Source of the DNA: an uncultured Bacteroidota bacterium
GTDB taxonomy: Bacteria > Bacteroidota > Bacteroidia > Bacteroidales > UBA12481
Reading direction: 5' to 3'
DNA length: 44,478 nucleotides
Assembly (NCBI GenBank): GCA_903919065.1
Contig: CAIXHD010000325.1
Location: 1 to 44,478 of the forward strand
In this document: positions 33,147 through 41,411 of the stretch, one piece after another
Layout of the letters: each line of letters opens with the position of its first letter
How positions within the stretch are numbered: the first letter of the stretch is position 1
The notes under the pieces: generated by a model
The model's database searches: none
The model's input: only the letters and a program-made list of their open reading frames with translations
What the model was told of the DNA's origin: nothing
Made by a program: the position numbers and the translations under genes

Positions 33147-33863
33147 ATGGACGGATTTAGTTATTCAAACATCTTCGAAACCAAAGGGATAGAATACCTG
33201 GCTATTATTACATTCTTTGCCATACTTATTCCCTTCTGGCTTATCCTGAACAAGCAGGTGAAAAGAAAGAGGGTTCAGAAACTGATCGGAACCCTGTCGC
33301 CCGGGATTTTAAAAATCCCACAAGGATTGTTCTTCAGCAATAACCATACCTGGACTCACCTCGAACGGTCGGGGATGGCCAAGGTTGGTCTGGATGATTT
33401 GCTGACCCATATAACCGGGGAGGTTAACGTTATTAACCATGCAAAACCCGGTGATGTAATCAGCAAAGGAGATTTACTGGCCGAGATCGATCATAACGGC
33501 AAACATCTGCGGATCTATTCACCGGTATCCGGTGAAGTTGACTGCGCCAATTCCCTTCTTCAGGATGAACCTGAGATATTGAACGAGGATCCCTTTAGAA
33601 AAGGATGGATCTATCAGATAAAGCCATCAGACTGGATGAGGGAAACCAAATCATACTATCTCGCTGAAAATGCCACAAAATGGATGTCAGGTGAGCTCGT
33701 CAGATTCAAGGATTTTGTGGTCAACTCCCCAGCTGCCAACCCTATCGGAACAACCGGAATCATCCTGCAGGATGGTGGAGAATTGCGCGATAATACTCTG
33801 GCTGAAATGCCTGATGCTATTTGGAATGACTTCCAGAAAAATTTCCTGAACAGGGTGGATTGA
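33147..33863 (+). CDS. Second membrane-anchored GcvH-like protein
   Basis: A 238-residue protein. Residues about 15-37 form one membrane segment followed by KQVKRKRVQK, so the remainder is cytoplasmic. Residues about 52-160 are a glycine-cleavage H-like domain: FFSNNHTWTHLERSG, VGLDDLLTHITGE, KPGDVISKGDLL, NGKHLRIYSPVSGEV, NEDPFRKGWIYQIKPSDW. The canonical lipoyl-Lys position is Gly; Lys K119 follows. The C-terminal 65 residues resemble those of the fusion at 29329 (LQDGGELRDNTL, WNDFQKNFL). It is 18 bases from nrfD. No glycine-cleavage P, T or L gene is present, so a swinging-arm or scaffold role in the redox complex is inferred. Confidence 0.82.
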   Translation: MDGFSYSNIFETKGIEYLAIITFFAILIPFWLILNKQVKRKRVQKLIGTLSPGILKIPQGLFFSNNHTWTHLERSGMAKVGLDDLLTHITGEVNVINHAKPGDVISKGDLLAEIDHNGKHLRIYSPVSGEVDCANSLLQDEPEILNEDPFRKGWIYQIKPSDWMRETKSYYLAENATKWMSGELVRFKDFVVNSPAANPIGTTGIILQDGGELRDNTLAEMPDAIWNDFQKNFLNRVD

Positions 33864-33896
33864 ATTATAGAAAAATTCAACACTTTCTGATCGTAA

Positions 33897-35621
33897 ATGC
33901 TTAAATTTACCAGCATGGATCAGACAAACGGTAAATTATTCATGTTCCTAAAATCAAAACATAAAAGCACTATTGGCAGCCCCTCTCTTAGAAAAAGATA
34001 TCTGAAATTCCGTTCTTCCATTTATAGCCGTGTTGTCCTGGTCATCGGCATAATGTCAATTTTCCTGCTCATTTCCAGCAATGTAATTTTCAGATCGGTG
34101 AATGACAGTTATATAAACACTGTCATTCACCAGAATGGAAGCAATATAGGTTCAATCGTTGAAGGAGCCCTTTACCATTCGATGCTTGAAAATAACAGAA
34201 GTGCACTGCAAAACACACTGGATGTGATCAATACAATGCCGGGAATTGATGACGTTAACATGTACGATAATCAGGACAACCTGGCTTATTCTTCGTTTTC
34301 GGAAAATAAGGAGGGACATATCGATCCCAATTGCAAAGGTTGTCATACCGATATCCGCAATTGGTTTCCTGCCAAGGAAAAATCCTACCGGATTATTGAC
34401 AGCCACAGTGAATGCCTGATGAGCCAGACTGATAGAAACTCAAGGCATCTGCTGATTCGCACACCCATCCTTAACGAGCCTTCCTGTTATAATACCACTG
34501 CATGCCATGCACATAATTCCGGCGAGGAAGTGTTGGGATCCCTGTTCATCAAGATGCCGCTCGCTGAGGTTGATGCGGCAGTTCAAAAGTCATCGACAGA
34601 ATTTTTCCTTCTGGCTGCCCTGATTACACTATTTCTAGCCTTGTTTTTAGTGCTTTTCACCAGGCGCAACATCAAAAATCCGCTGAACGCCATTATTAAG
34701 GCCAGCAAGGCTGTTGCCACCGGTGATCATACCGCCAGGCTGGAGATCAGCCCCAATGAGCTTGATGATATCAGGATGCTATCCTATGCCTTCAACCATA
34801 TGCTGGATAACCTGCAGACTGCCACCACAGAATTACAGAACTGGTCGAAGCAGCTTGAATACAAGGTACAGAAAAAATCAGAAGAGCTTGGCGAAGTTCA
34901 GAACGAACTAATTAATATTGAACGTATTGCCTCTTTAGGAAAATTATCATCATCGGTGGCTCATGAGATAAATAATCCATTGTCAGGCATTTTGGTCTAT
35001 ACGAAACTTGTCCATAAAAAATTAATCACTGAAGATATTGAACCCGTAAAAAAGGAATCTATCCTCAAGCATTTGAAACTTATCGAGGATGAAACAAAAC
35101 GATGCGGGGATATCGTCAAGGGATTGTTGGATTTCTCACGCAAAGATCAGGATGACTTTGAAACCCGGCACCTTAACGAAATACTTCTGGAAACCTATCA
35201 CCTGATGTCTCATCCGATCAATATTGCCAACATCAACCTGCTGACCGACCTGGGTGCAGCTTCAGATTTGGTTTGGTGCAGTCCCAATCAGATAAAACAG
35301 GCTTGTGTAGCCATTCTGGTGAATGCCTCGGAGGCTGTAACCGAAGGCGGAGAAATCATTCTCAGATCCTCGAATCCTGATAATGAGTCAATAAAAATTG
35401 AGATTTGCGACAATGGAACCGGAATTGCTCCTGAAGATATCCCACACATTTTTGAACCATTTTTCACCACCAAAAGAAATGGAGCCGGCATCGGGCTGGG
35501 CTTATCAATAGTGCACGGAATCGTTCAAAGCCATAATGGCAAGATTGATTTAAAATCTGAGCCGGGAAAAGGGACTATTATTTCCATTATCCTGCCTTTG
35601 ATCACCAATGAAGTAGAATAA
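33897..35621 (+). CDS. Membrane histidine kinase with periplasmic haem-type Cys motifs
   Basis: A 574-residue sensor kinase. Membrane segments at about residues 44-62 and 233-254 enclose a periplasmic domain of some 170 residues. This holds CKGCH (146-150), a standard haem c site, and CYNTTACH (197-204), a Cx5CH variant. After a HAMP domain and coiled coil come the phospho-acceptor H356 in SSVAHEINNPLSG and the ATPase domain: N box VNASEAV, CDNGTGIAPED, FTTKRNGAGIGLGLSIV. Haem in sensors of this type reports redox or a gas. It precedes its response regulator by two bases. Alternative starts at 33915 and 33942 are possible. Confidence 0.9.
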   Translation: MLKFTSMDQTNGKLFMFLKSKHKSTIGSPSLRKRYLKFRSSIYSRVVLVIGIMSIFLLISSNVIFRSVNDSYINTVIHQNGSNIGSIVEGALYHSMLENNRSALQNTLDVINTMPGIDDVNMYDNQDNLAYSSFSENKEGHIDPNCKGCHTDIRNWFPAKEKSYRIIDSHSECLMSQTDRNSRHLLIRTPILNEPSCYNTTACHAHNSGEEVLGSLFIKMPLAEVDAAVQKSSTEFFLLAALITLFLALFLVLFTRRNIKNPLNAIIKASKAVATGDHTARLEISPNELDDIRMLSYAFNHMLDNLQTATTELQNWSKQLEYKVQKKSEELGEVQNELINIERIASLGKLSSSVAHEINNPLSGILVYTKLVHKKLITEDIEPVKKESILKHLKLIEDETKRCGDIVKGLLDFSRKDQDDFETRHLNEILLETYHLMSHPINIANINLLTDLGAASDLVWCSPNQIKQACVAILVNASEAVTEGGEIILRSSNPDNESIKIEICDNGTGIAPEDIPHIFEPFFTTKRNGAGIGLGLSIVHGIVQSHNGKIDLKSEPGKGTIISIILPLITNEVE

Positions 35622-35623
35622 AC

Positions 35624-36964
35624 ATGGCAAAGAAAATCTCGATTTTAATAGTTGATGATGAACGATCAGTACGTGATTCACTGTACAATTGGTTCATCGA
35701 AGACGGCTACCGGGTGGAATGCGCTGAAAATGCAAAAGAAGCATTACACATGGTCGAATCTGATTCTTTCGATATTATCCTGGCAGACATAAAAATGCCC
35801 GGTATGGATGGTCTTGAAATGCTTCGGAGAATAAAGTCGCACCGAAAAGAGTCTATTGTTATCGTGATGACAGCCTTTGCTACCGTTGATACAGCTGTTC
35901 AGGCACTTAAGGATGGTGCTTATGACTATGTCACCAAACCTTTCGATCCTGACGATTTATCTCATTTGATCCGGAATGCATCAAAACAGATATCCCTGTC
36001 TGAAGAAAATGAAGCATTGAAAGAACGGGTGGTATCATTGGAAAACATTGAGGATCTCATAGGGAAAAGTGCGGCCATGCAATCTGTTCTCAAAGAGGTT
36101 GAAAGTGTTGCACAATCCAATTCATCGGTCATTATTACCGGCGAAAGCGGCACAGGTAAAGAATTGATTGCCCGTGCCATACATTCGAATTCACCCAGGC
36201 GGTTTTTCCCGCTGGTAAGTGTGCATTGCGGTGCGCTGACTGAAAGCCTGCTGGAGAGCGAGCTTTTCGGCCATGAAAAAGGTGCCTTTACCGGTGCCAT
36301 GTATAATAGGAAAGGAAGATTTGAAATGGCAGATGGCGGGACCATCTTCCTCGATGAAATTGCCACCATTTCATCCAAAATGCAGGTTGAACTCCTTCGG
36401 GTGCTTGAATCCAAAAGTTTCATCCGCGTAGGTGGTAACAAAGAGATTACCTCTGATTTCAGGGTGATTTGCGCCACCAACCGGGATTTAAAAAATATGG
36501 TCACTAATGGAACCTTCCGGGAAGATCTCTATTACAGGCTCAATGTTGTTAATATCCAGATTCCGCCATTACGGGATCGTGTTGAGGATATCCCCCTTTT
36601 GGTCGACTATTTTATTCGTAAGTATTGCACCTCCATGAATAAACTGCCGGTAACTATTGAACCATCGGCACTTAAACGTCTGCAGGAATTTGATTTCCCT
36701 GGCAATATCAGGGAGTTGGAAAATATGGTTGAGCGCGCTATTGTTGTTGGAAATGGGAAAAAGATCACGTTAAAGGACCTTCCGCTTCAAAAAAGCATGA
36801 TTGTCAGCACATTGGAGAGCCTGGATGACGTTGAAAAAAGCCACATTCTTCAAACCCTGATCAACCACGAATGGAATATCTCTCAAACAGCCAGGGCGCT
36901 GAAGGTTGACCGGGTAACCCTCTACAATAAAATCAGGAAATACAATCTTAAGCCTCTCGAATAG
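35624..36964 (+). CDS. Sigma-54-dependent response regulator
   Basis: A 446-residue NtrC-type regulator. The receiver has acidic DDE at the start, phospho-acceptor D55 in LADIKMPGMDG, and YVTKPF. The AAA+ domain has Walker A GESGTGKE, the sigma-54 contact loop GAFTGA, Walker B GGTIFLDEI and the Arg-finger region. A Fis-type helix-turn-helix ends the protein (ILQTLINHEWNISQTARALKVDRVTLYNKIRKY). Fully canonical, so it should activate sigma-54 promoters; the candidate at 29281 is the natural target. Two bases after the kinase gene. Confidence 0.95.
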   Translation: MAKKISILIVDDERSVRDSLYNWFIEDGYRVECAENAKEALHMVESDSFDIILADIKMPGMDGLEMLRRIKSHRKESIVIVMTAFATVDTAVQALKDGAYDYVTKPFDPDDLSHLIRNASKQISLSEENEALKERVVSLENIEDLIGKSAAMQSVLKEVESVAQSNSSVIITGESGTGKELIARAIHSNSPRRFFPLVSVHCGALTESLLESELFGHEKGAFTGAMYNRKGRFEMADGGTIFLDEIATISSKMQVELLRVLESKSFIRVGGNKEITSDFRVICATNRDLKNMVTNGTFREDLYYRLNVVNIQIPPLRDRVEDIPLLVDYFIRKYCTSMNKLPVTIEPSALKRLQEFDFPGNIRELENMVERAIVVGNGKKITLKDLPLQKSMIVSTLESLDDVEKSHILQTLINHEWNISQTARALKVDRVTLYNKIRKYNLKPLE

Positions 36965-36997
36965 TCCATTCGATAATCTAATACGGGTTATTTATTA

Positions 36998-37534
36998 ATG
37001 AATGAACAAGGCATATCGATAATCTCTTTTGGCTATTTCGAGCATGATTTTCTCGGAAAGATAGCCGATTCGGTAAGCCTGGAATTTATGATGCCGGTGC
37101 ACATCAGGGAAGGCCATTTAGATCTGAGTGAATATTATGATGCCGCCCGCCGGCAATACAACGGAAATCTCTTACTCAGGGAAGTTGACGCACAATATTC
37201 TGCCGGATCAATAAAAACCTTTGGACTTTTTTATGTCGATCTGTTTATTCCCATTCTCACCTACATTTTCGGCCAGGCATTTCTTGGTGGACACACTGCA
37301 ATTGCCTCCATTTATCGTCTTAGTAATGAAAGATATGGTTTAAAAGAAGCAGACGACTCACTTTTGGAACGGTTGACAAAAGAGGTTGTTCATGAACTTG
37401 GCCACACTTTTGGGTTGATCCATTGCCATGTTCCCGCATGCGTAATGGCTTCAAGCACTTATGTTGAGGATATCGACCAGAAAAGTGCAAAGCTTTGTGT
37501 TAAATGCCGATTGCAATTGAGCAAGAACATGTAA
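36998..37534 (+). CDS. Archaemetzincin-type metallopeptidase
   Basis: A 178-residue cytoplasmic protein with the archaemetzincin zinc signature HELGHTFGLIHCHVPACVMASS: His132, His136 and His142 bind the catalytic zinc, and the Cys and the later CVKCR form a second, structural zinc site. The E of HELGH is the catalytic base. Family members occur in archaea, some bacteria and eukaryotes; natural substrates are unknown. It lies 33 bases after the sigma-54 regulator and may be cotranscribed with the redox operon. Confidence 0.9.
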   Translation: MNEQGISIISFGYFEHDFLGKIADSVSLEFMMPVHIREGHLDLSEYYDAARRQYNGNLLLREVDAQYSAGSIKTFGLFYVDLFIPILTYIFGQAFLGGHTAIASIYRLSNERYGLKEADDSLLERLTKEVVHELGHTFGLIHCHVPACVMASSTYVEDIDQKSAKLCVKCRLQLSKNM

Positions 37535-37568
37535 ATTAGCCGCCTAATTAATTTGAAGCTACATCAGG

Positions 37569-39461
37569 ATGAGAAGATGGCGTATTGAAGATTCTGCTGA
37601 ACTCTACAACATAAACGGTTGGGGGATCAATTATTTTTCGATCAATCAAAAGGGTAATGTCGTGGTAACCCCTAAATCCAACGGAGTCCAGGTGGACCTG
37701 ATGGAACTTGTTGAAGAACTTCAGTTGCGCGACGTTTCTGCTCCGATGCTGATCAGGTTTCCGGATATCCTTGACGACAGGATCGAAATCATGTCGAGCT
37801 GCTTTAAGGTTGCAGCTGAGGAATACGAATACAAAGCGCAGAACTTCATCATTTATCCGATAAAGGTTAATCAGATGCGCCCTGTGGTTGAAGAAATCGT
37901 CAACCACGGCAAGAAATTCAATATCGGCCTCGAAGCAGGTTCAAAGCCTGAATTACATGCGGTTATCGCCATAAATACAGATACCGATTCCATCATTATA
38001 TGCAACGGCTATAAAGATGAAGATTATATTGAATTAGCTCTTCTTGCTCAAAAGATGGGCAAGCGAATATATATCGTTGTTGAAAAGCTCAATGAGCTGA
38101 AACTCATCACCAAGATCGCCAAGCAGCATAAGATCAAGCCAAATATCGGGATCCGCGTAAAGCTGGCCAGCTCGGGCAGCGGCAAATGGGAAGATTCCGG
38201 TGGCGACGTGAGCAAGTTCGGTCTGACCTCCAGTGAATTGCTCGAAGCTTTAGAATATCTGGAAAAAAGAGAGATGAAGGACTGTCTGAAACTTGTTCAT
38301 TTCCATATCGGGAGTCAGGTGACAAAAATCCGGAGAATCAAGCTCGCTTTAAGAGAAGCTTCTCAATTTTATGTTCAGCTTCACTCTAAAGGATTCAAAG
38401 TTGAGTTTGTTGATATCGGTGGCGGGCTCGGCGTCGATTATGACGGAACCCGTTCATCAAACAGCGAAAGCAGCGTGAATTACAGCATTCAGGAGTATGT
38501 TAATGATGCCACCTTTGCTATGGTTGATGCCAGTGATAAAAATGGTATCCCCCACCCTAACATCATCACCGAATCTGGCCGGTCGCTTACCGCACACCAT
38601 TCTGTCCTGATTTTCGAGGTACTGGAAGCAACCACAACACCAGCTTGGGATGACAATGAGGAAGTTGGTCCTGATGATCATGAGCTGGTTAGGGAATTAT
38701 ACTCCTCCTGGGAAACTTTAAACCAGCTGAGCATGCTGGAAACCTGGCATGATGCCCAGCAGATCCGTGAGGAAGCACTCGACCGCTTCAGTCTGGGTTT
38801 GCTCGACCTGAAAACCCGGGCTCAGATTGAACGATTGTTCTGGTCAATCGCAAAAGAGATTTACCAAATGACAGGCGAATTAAAGCACATCCCTGAAGAA
38901 TTATTAAATCTCCCTAAACTTCTGTCGGATAAGTATTTCTGCAATTTTTCCCTCTTTCAATCTCTGCCTGATTCATGGGCTGTTGATCAGATATTCCCGA
39001 TTATTCCGATACATCGACTGGACGAAAAACCTGACAGATCTGCTACTTTGCAGGATATTACCTGCGATTCCGACGGCAAAATCGACAATTTCATATCTAC
39101 CCGGAACTTGTCGCATTACCTGCCGGTACACTCCCTCAATTCCAAGGAGCCCTATTATATCGGCGTATTTCTGGTTGGTGCTTATCAGGAAATTCTTGGC
39201 GACCTCCACAATTTGTTTGGCGACACCAATGCTGTACACGTTTCCGTTGACAGCAAGGGATACTCCATCGACCAGATCATTGATGGCGAGACAGTTGCTG
39301 AAGTTCTTGATTATGTTCAGTATAACCCCAAGAAAATGGTCCGGACAGTAGAGACATGGGTCACCTCTTCAGTAAAAGCAGGAACTATTACGGCCGAAGA
39401 AGGGAAAGAATTCCTTTCCACATACCGGTCGGGATTATATGGTTACACTTACCTCGAATAG
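37569..39461 (+). CDS. speA: Biosynthetic arginine decarboxylase
   Basis: Makes agmatine from arginine, the first step of polyamine synthesis through the agmatine route. The 630-residue PLP protein is of the alanine-racemase-fold SpeA type, with PLP lysine K99 in FIIYPIKVNQ, GLEAGSKPEL, GIRVKLASSGSGKWEDSGGDVSKFGL, HFHIGSQV, DIGGGLGVDYDG and ESGRSLTAHHSV. The usual SpeA insertion and C-terminal helical domain are present. It is 34 bases after the archaemetzincin and is followed by mnmA; polyamine and tRNA modification are housekeeping functions. Confidence 0.95.
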   Translation: MRRWRIEDSAELYNINGWGINYFSINQKGNVVVTPKSNGVQVDLMELVEELQLRDVSAPMLIRFPDILDDRIEIMSSCFKVAAEEYEYKAQNFIIYPIKVNQMRPVVEEIVNHGKKFNIGLEAGSKPELHAVIAINTDTDSIIICNGYKDEDYIELALLAQKMGKRIYIVVEKLNELKLITKIAKQHKIKPNIGIRVKLASSGSGKWEDSGGDVSKFGLTSSELLEALEYLEKREMKDCLKLVHFHIGSQVTKIRRIKLALREASQFYVQLHSKGFKVEFVDIGGGLGVDYDGTRSSNSESSVNYSIQEYVNDATFAMVDASDKNGIPHPNIITESGRSLTAHHSVLIFEVLEATTTPAWDDNEEVGPDDHELVRELYSSWETLNQLSMLETWHDAQQIREEALDRFSLGLLDLKTRAQIERLFWSIAKEIYQMTGELKHIPEELLNLPKLLSDKYFCNFSLFQSLPDSWAVDQIFPIIPIHRLDEKPDRSATLQDITCDSDGKIDNFISTRNLSHYLPVHSLNSKEPYYIGVFLVGAYQEILGDLHNLFGDTNAVHVSVDSKGYSIDQIIDGETVAEVLDYVQYNPKKMVRTVETWVTSSVKAGTITAEEGKEFLSTYRSGLYGYTYLE

Positions 39462-39506
39462 GGTAACACTCCGCCCATGGTGCGAAGACACGGCACTGTT
39501 TTTGCA

Positions 39507-39514
39507 TATCTTTG
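39507..39514 (+). promoter_or_regulatory. Possible -7 box ahead of mnmA
   Basis: TATCTTTG matches TAnnTTTG, but it is only four bases before the chosen ATG and has no TTG at the -33 distance. If real, the mRNA would be nearly leaderless. Confidence 0.3.
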
Positions 39515-39518
39515 TTCC

Positions 39519-40685
39519 ATGAAAAAACGTATTGTCGTAGGAATATCCGGTGGTGTGGATTCGGGTGTTGCAGCCTGGCTTCTGAAGCAGCAAGGCTACG
39601 ATGTTGTCGGTCTGTTTATGAGAAACTGGCACGACACAACCGGACTGATCTCTGCTGAGTGTTCCTATGAGGATGACGTCCTTTTTGCCGAAATGGTTGC
39701 AAAAAAAATCGGAATACCTTTTCATCAGGTTGATTTAAGCGAACAATACCGCGAACGGGTGGTAGATTATCTTTTCAGGGAATATGAAGCAGGCCGGACT
39801 CCAAACCCGGATGTCCTTTGCAACCGGGAAATAAAATTCGATGCTTTTGTTGAAGAAGCCCTGAAACTGGGTGCCGAAAAAGTAGCCACTGGCCACTATG
39901 CCAGGGTAGATTCCATTGAAACGGATGCCGGAGAGGTATTCCGATTGATGGGAGGGCTGGATAAGAACAAGGACCAGAGCTATTTCCTTTGTCAGCTAAG
40001 CCAGAAACAGCTTGGATATGCTATGTTCCCCCTCGGTGAAATCACCAAGCCCGAAGTTCGCGATATTGCCAGAGAACAAGGATTGGCTAATGCCGAAAGA
40101 AAAGATTCTCAGGGGATTTGTTTTGTGGGCAAAGTGGATCTGCCGGTATTTCTGCAACAAAAACTGGCGGCGAAAAAGGGCAGCATAATTGAAATCCCGA
40201 AAAATTTCAAAATTCCGGACCATGGTCTGGATTATCGGGAGCTTTCAAAACCCATTGAACTCACTCCTGAAATGGGGGTCCGGATAGGAGAACATCAGGG
40301 TGCCCATTTTTATACCATCGGCCAGAGAAAAGGCCTTAATATCGGTGGGAAGGAAGAACCCTTGTTCATTTTGGACACCGATGTAATCAGCAACATCATT
40401 TATGTTGGTCAGGGTCAGGACCATCCACTCCTTTTCAGAAAAGCCTTACTGGTCAGAAAAGAAGAAGTTCACTGGATCAGACCTGACCTCGCTCTGAATC
40501 CCGGAGAATCCCGGGAGTGTCTCGCTCGCATCCGTTATCGGCAAGGCCTTCAGAAGGCCACGGTAATATGCGAAGACGAAGGAATTTATCTGCTTTTTGA
40601 TGAAGCTCAGCGGGCAGTGGTGCCCGGGCAATTTGCAGTATGGCATTATGACGAGGAGCTAATCGGCAGCGGGCCAATTAATTAA
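39519..40685 (+). CDS. mnmA: tRNA-uridine 2-sulfurtransferase
   Basis: Puts sulfur on U34 of tRNAs for Lys, Glu and Gln using ATP and a persulfide donor. The 388-residue protein has the PP-loop VVGISGGVDSGVAAWLL, FMRNWHD, GRTPNPDVLCNREIKF (first catalytic Cys), ATGHYARV, KDQSYFLCQLSQ, KDSQGICFVGKV (second Cys), HQGAHFYTIGQRKGL. The start at 39519 (MKKRIVVGIS) is preferred because the longer frame has no family match. A heptamer array begins inside its TAA stop codon. Confidence 0.95.
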   Translation: MKKRIVVGISGGVDSGVAAWLLKQQGYDVVGLFMRNWHDTTGLISAECSYEDDVLFAEMVAKKIGIPFHQVDLSEQYRERVVDYLFREYEAGRTPNPDVLCNREIKFDAFVEEALKLGAEKVATGHYARVDSIETDAGEVFRLMGGLDKNKDQSYFLCQLSQKQLGYAMFPLGEITKPEVRDIAREQGLANAERKDSQGICFVGKVDLPVFLQQKLAAKKGSIIEIPKNFKIPDHGLDYRELSKPIELTPEMGVRIGEHQGAHFYTIGQRKGLNIGGKEEPLFILDTDVISNIIYVGQGQDHPLLFRKALLVRKEEVHWIRPDLALNPGESRECLARIRYRQGLQKATVICEDEGIYLLFDEAQRAVVPGQFAVWHYDEELIGSGPIN

Positions 40686-40714
40686 GGCTCAAGGCTCAAG
40701 GCTCAAGGCACAAG
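40684..40714 (+). repeat. 7-bp tandem array (AAGGCTC type) starting in the mnmA stop
   Basis: Units AAGGCTC (three times), AAGGCAC, AAG. The first two bases are the last two of the TAA stop. The same unit type occurs in the MFS gene at 9278. Confidence 0.8.
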
Positions 40715-40751
40715 TAAAGTATTAAGTGACAGGATTGAAGAATAAAGGATT

Positions 40752-40780
40752 TATCAATAGCCGCGGGTTTCAACCCGTGG
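40752..40780 (+). repeat. REP-like hairpin
   Basis: TATCAATAG followed by CCGCGGG-TTTCAA-CCCGTGG. A single copy, pointing the same way as mnmA and lying 67 bases after its stop. Confidence 0.8.
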
Positions 40781-40799
40781 GGATTATAATATGCTAATT

Positions 40800-41411
40800 A
40801 TGAAAAGAATTCTAACCACAATCATCCTGTTCGCCGGCCTTATCAGCGCCAGCGGGCAAACCAACACCCTGGCTCCGACCCCGGAAAAAGGAGGCAAAGC
40901 ATTTAATGGCTATTTCAATATCACAGATATGGGATTGCTGGTTGGCTCAACCCAGAACAGCCATCCTGCGCCATTTACCTTTATGACGACCAATGGCTAT
41001 CATATCTCGGAACAACTGTCACTCGGACTTGGAGTTGGCGTGGAATTCCTGTCGGGCAGCTATATGCCCATCGTATTGGACGCACGTTACTATATCCGCA
41101 AAACCGGGTTTTCACCATTTTTTAGTTTGAACGGTGGTTATGCCTTAGTCCTGGATGATGAGGGAGCCGGCCAATACGGATATGCCTCAGATGTATACTG
41201 GCCGTACCCCAATTATGAACCTTACAAAGCAAAAGGCGGTTGGCTATTCAATCCCGGTTTCGGTATCCGTAACATGTTCGGGGAGAATTTTGGGATAATT
41301 TTCGGTGTCGGATACAGGGTTCAGCGGTTGTACTTCGCAGCTGGCGATCAAAAAAAGCTCATGATTGATTACAATCGCCTGTCAGTTAAACTGGGTATCA
41401 TTTTTAAATAA
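40800..41411 (+). CDS. Small secreted beta-barrel protein
   Basis: A 203-residue exported protein. Signal peptide MKRILTTIILFAGLISASGQ; an ATG at 40791 would add MLI. The mature part alternates Gly/aromatic strands (LSLGLGVGVEFLSG, YMPIVLDARYYIRK, FSPFFSLNGGYALVL, FNPGFGIRNMFG, LSVKLGIIFK) as in eight-stranded outer-membrane barrels. No enzyme motif. The stop shares a base with the lipoprotein gene start, so the two are cotranscribed. Confidence 0.75.
   Translation: MKRILTTIILFAGLISASGQTNTLAPTPEKGGKAFNGYFNITDMGLLVGSTQNSHPAPFTFMTTNGYHISEQLSLGLGVGVEFLSGSYMPIVLDARYYIRKTGFSPFFSLNGGYALVLDDEGAGQYGYASDVYWPYPNYEPYKAKGGWLFNPGFGIRNMFGENFGIIFGVGYRVQRLYFAAGDQKKLMIDYNRLSVKLGIIFK

Noticed and set aside
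29329-33863. Glycine cleavage system
   Set aside because: Only H-like domains are present, both membrane-anchored and without Lys at the canonical position; no GcvP, GcvT or Lpd gene in the window.
35962-36504. 180-codon minus-strand frame opposite the sigma-54 regulator
   Set aside because: Antisense shadow of the AAA+ domain.
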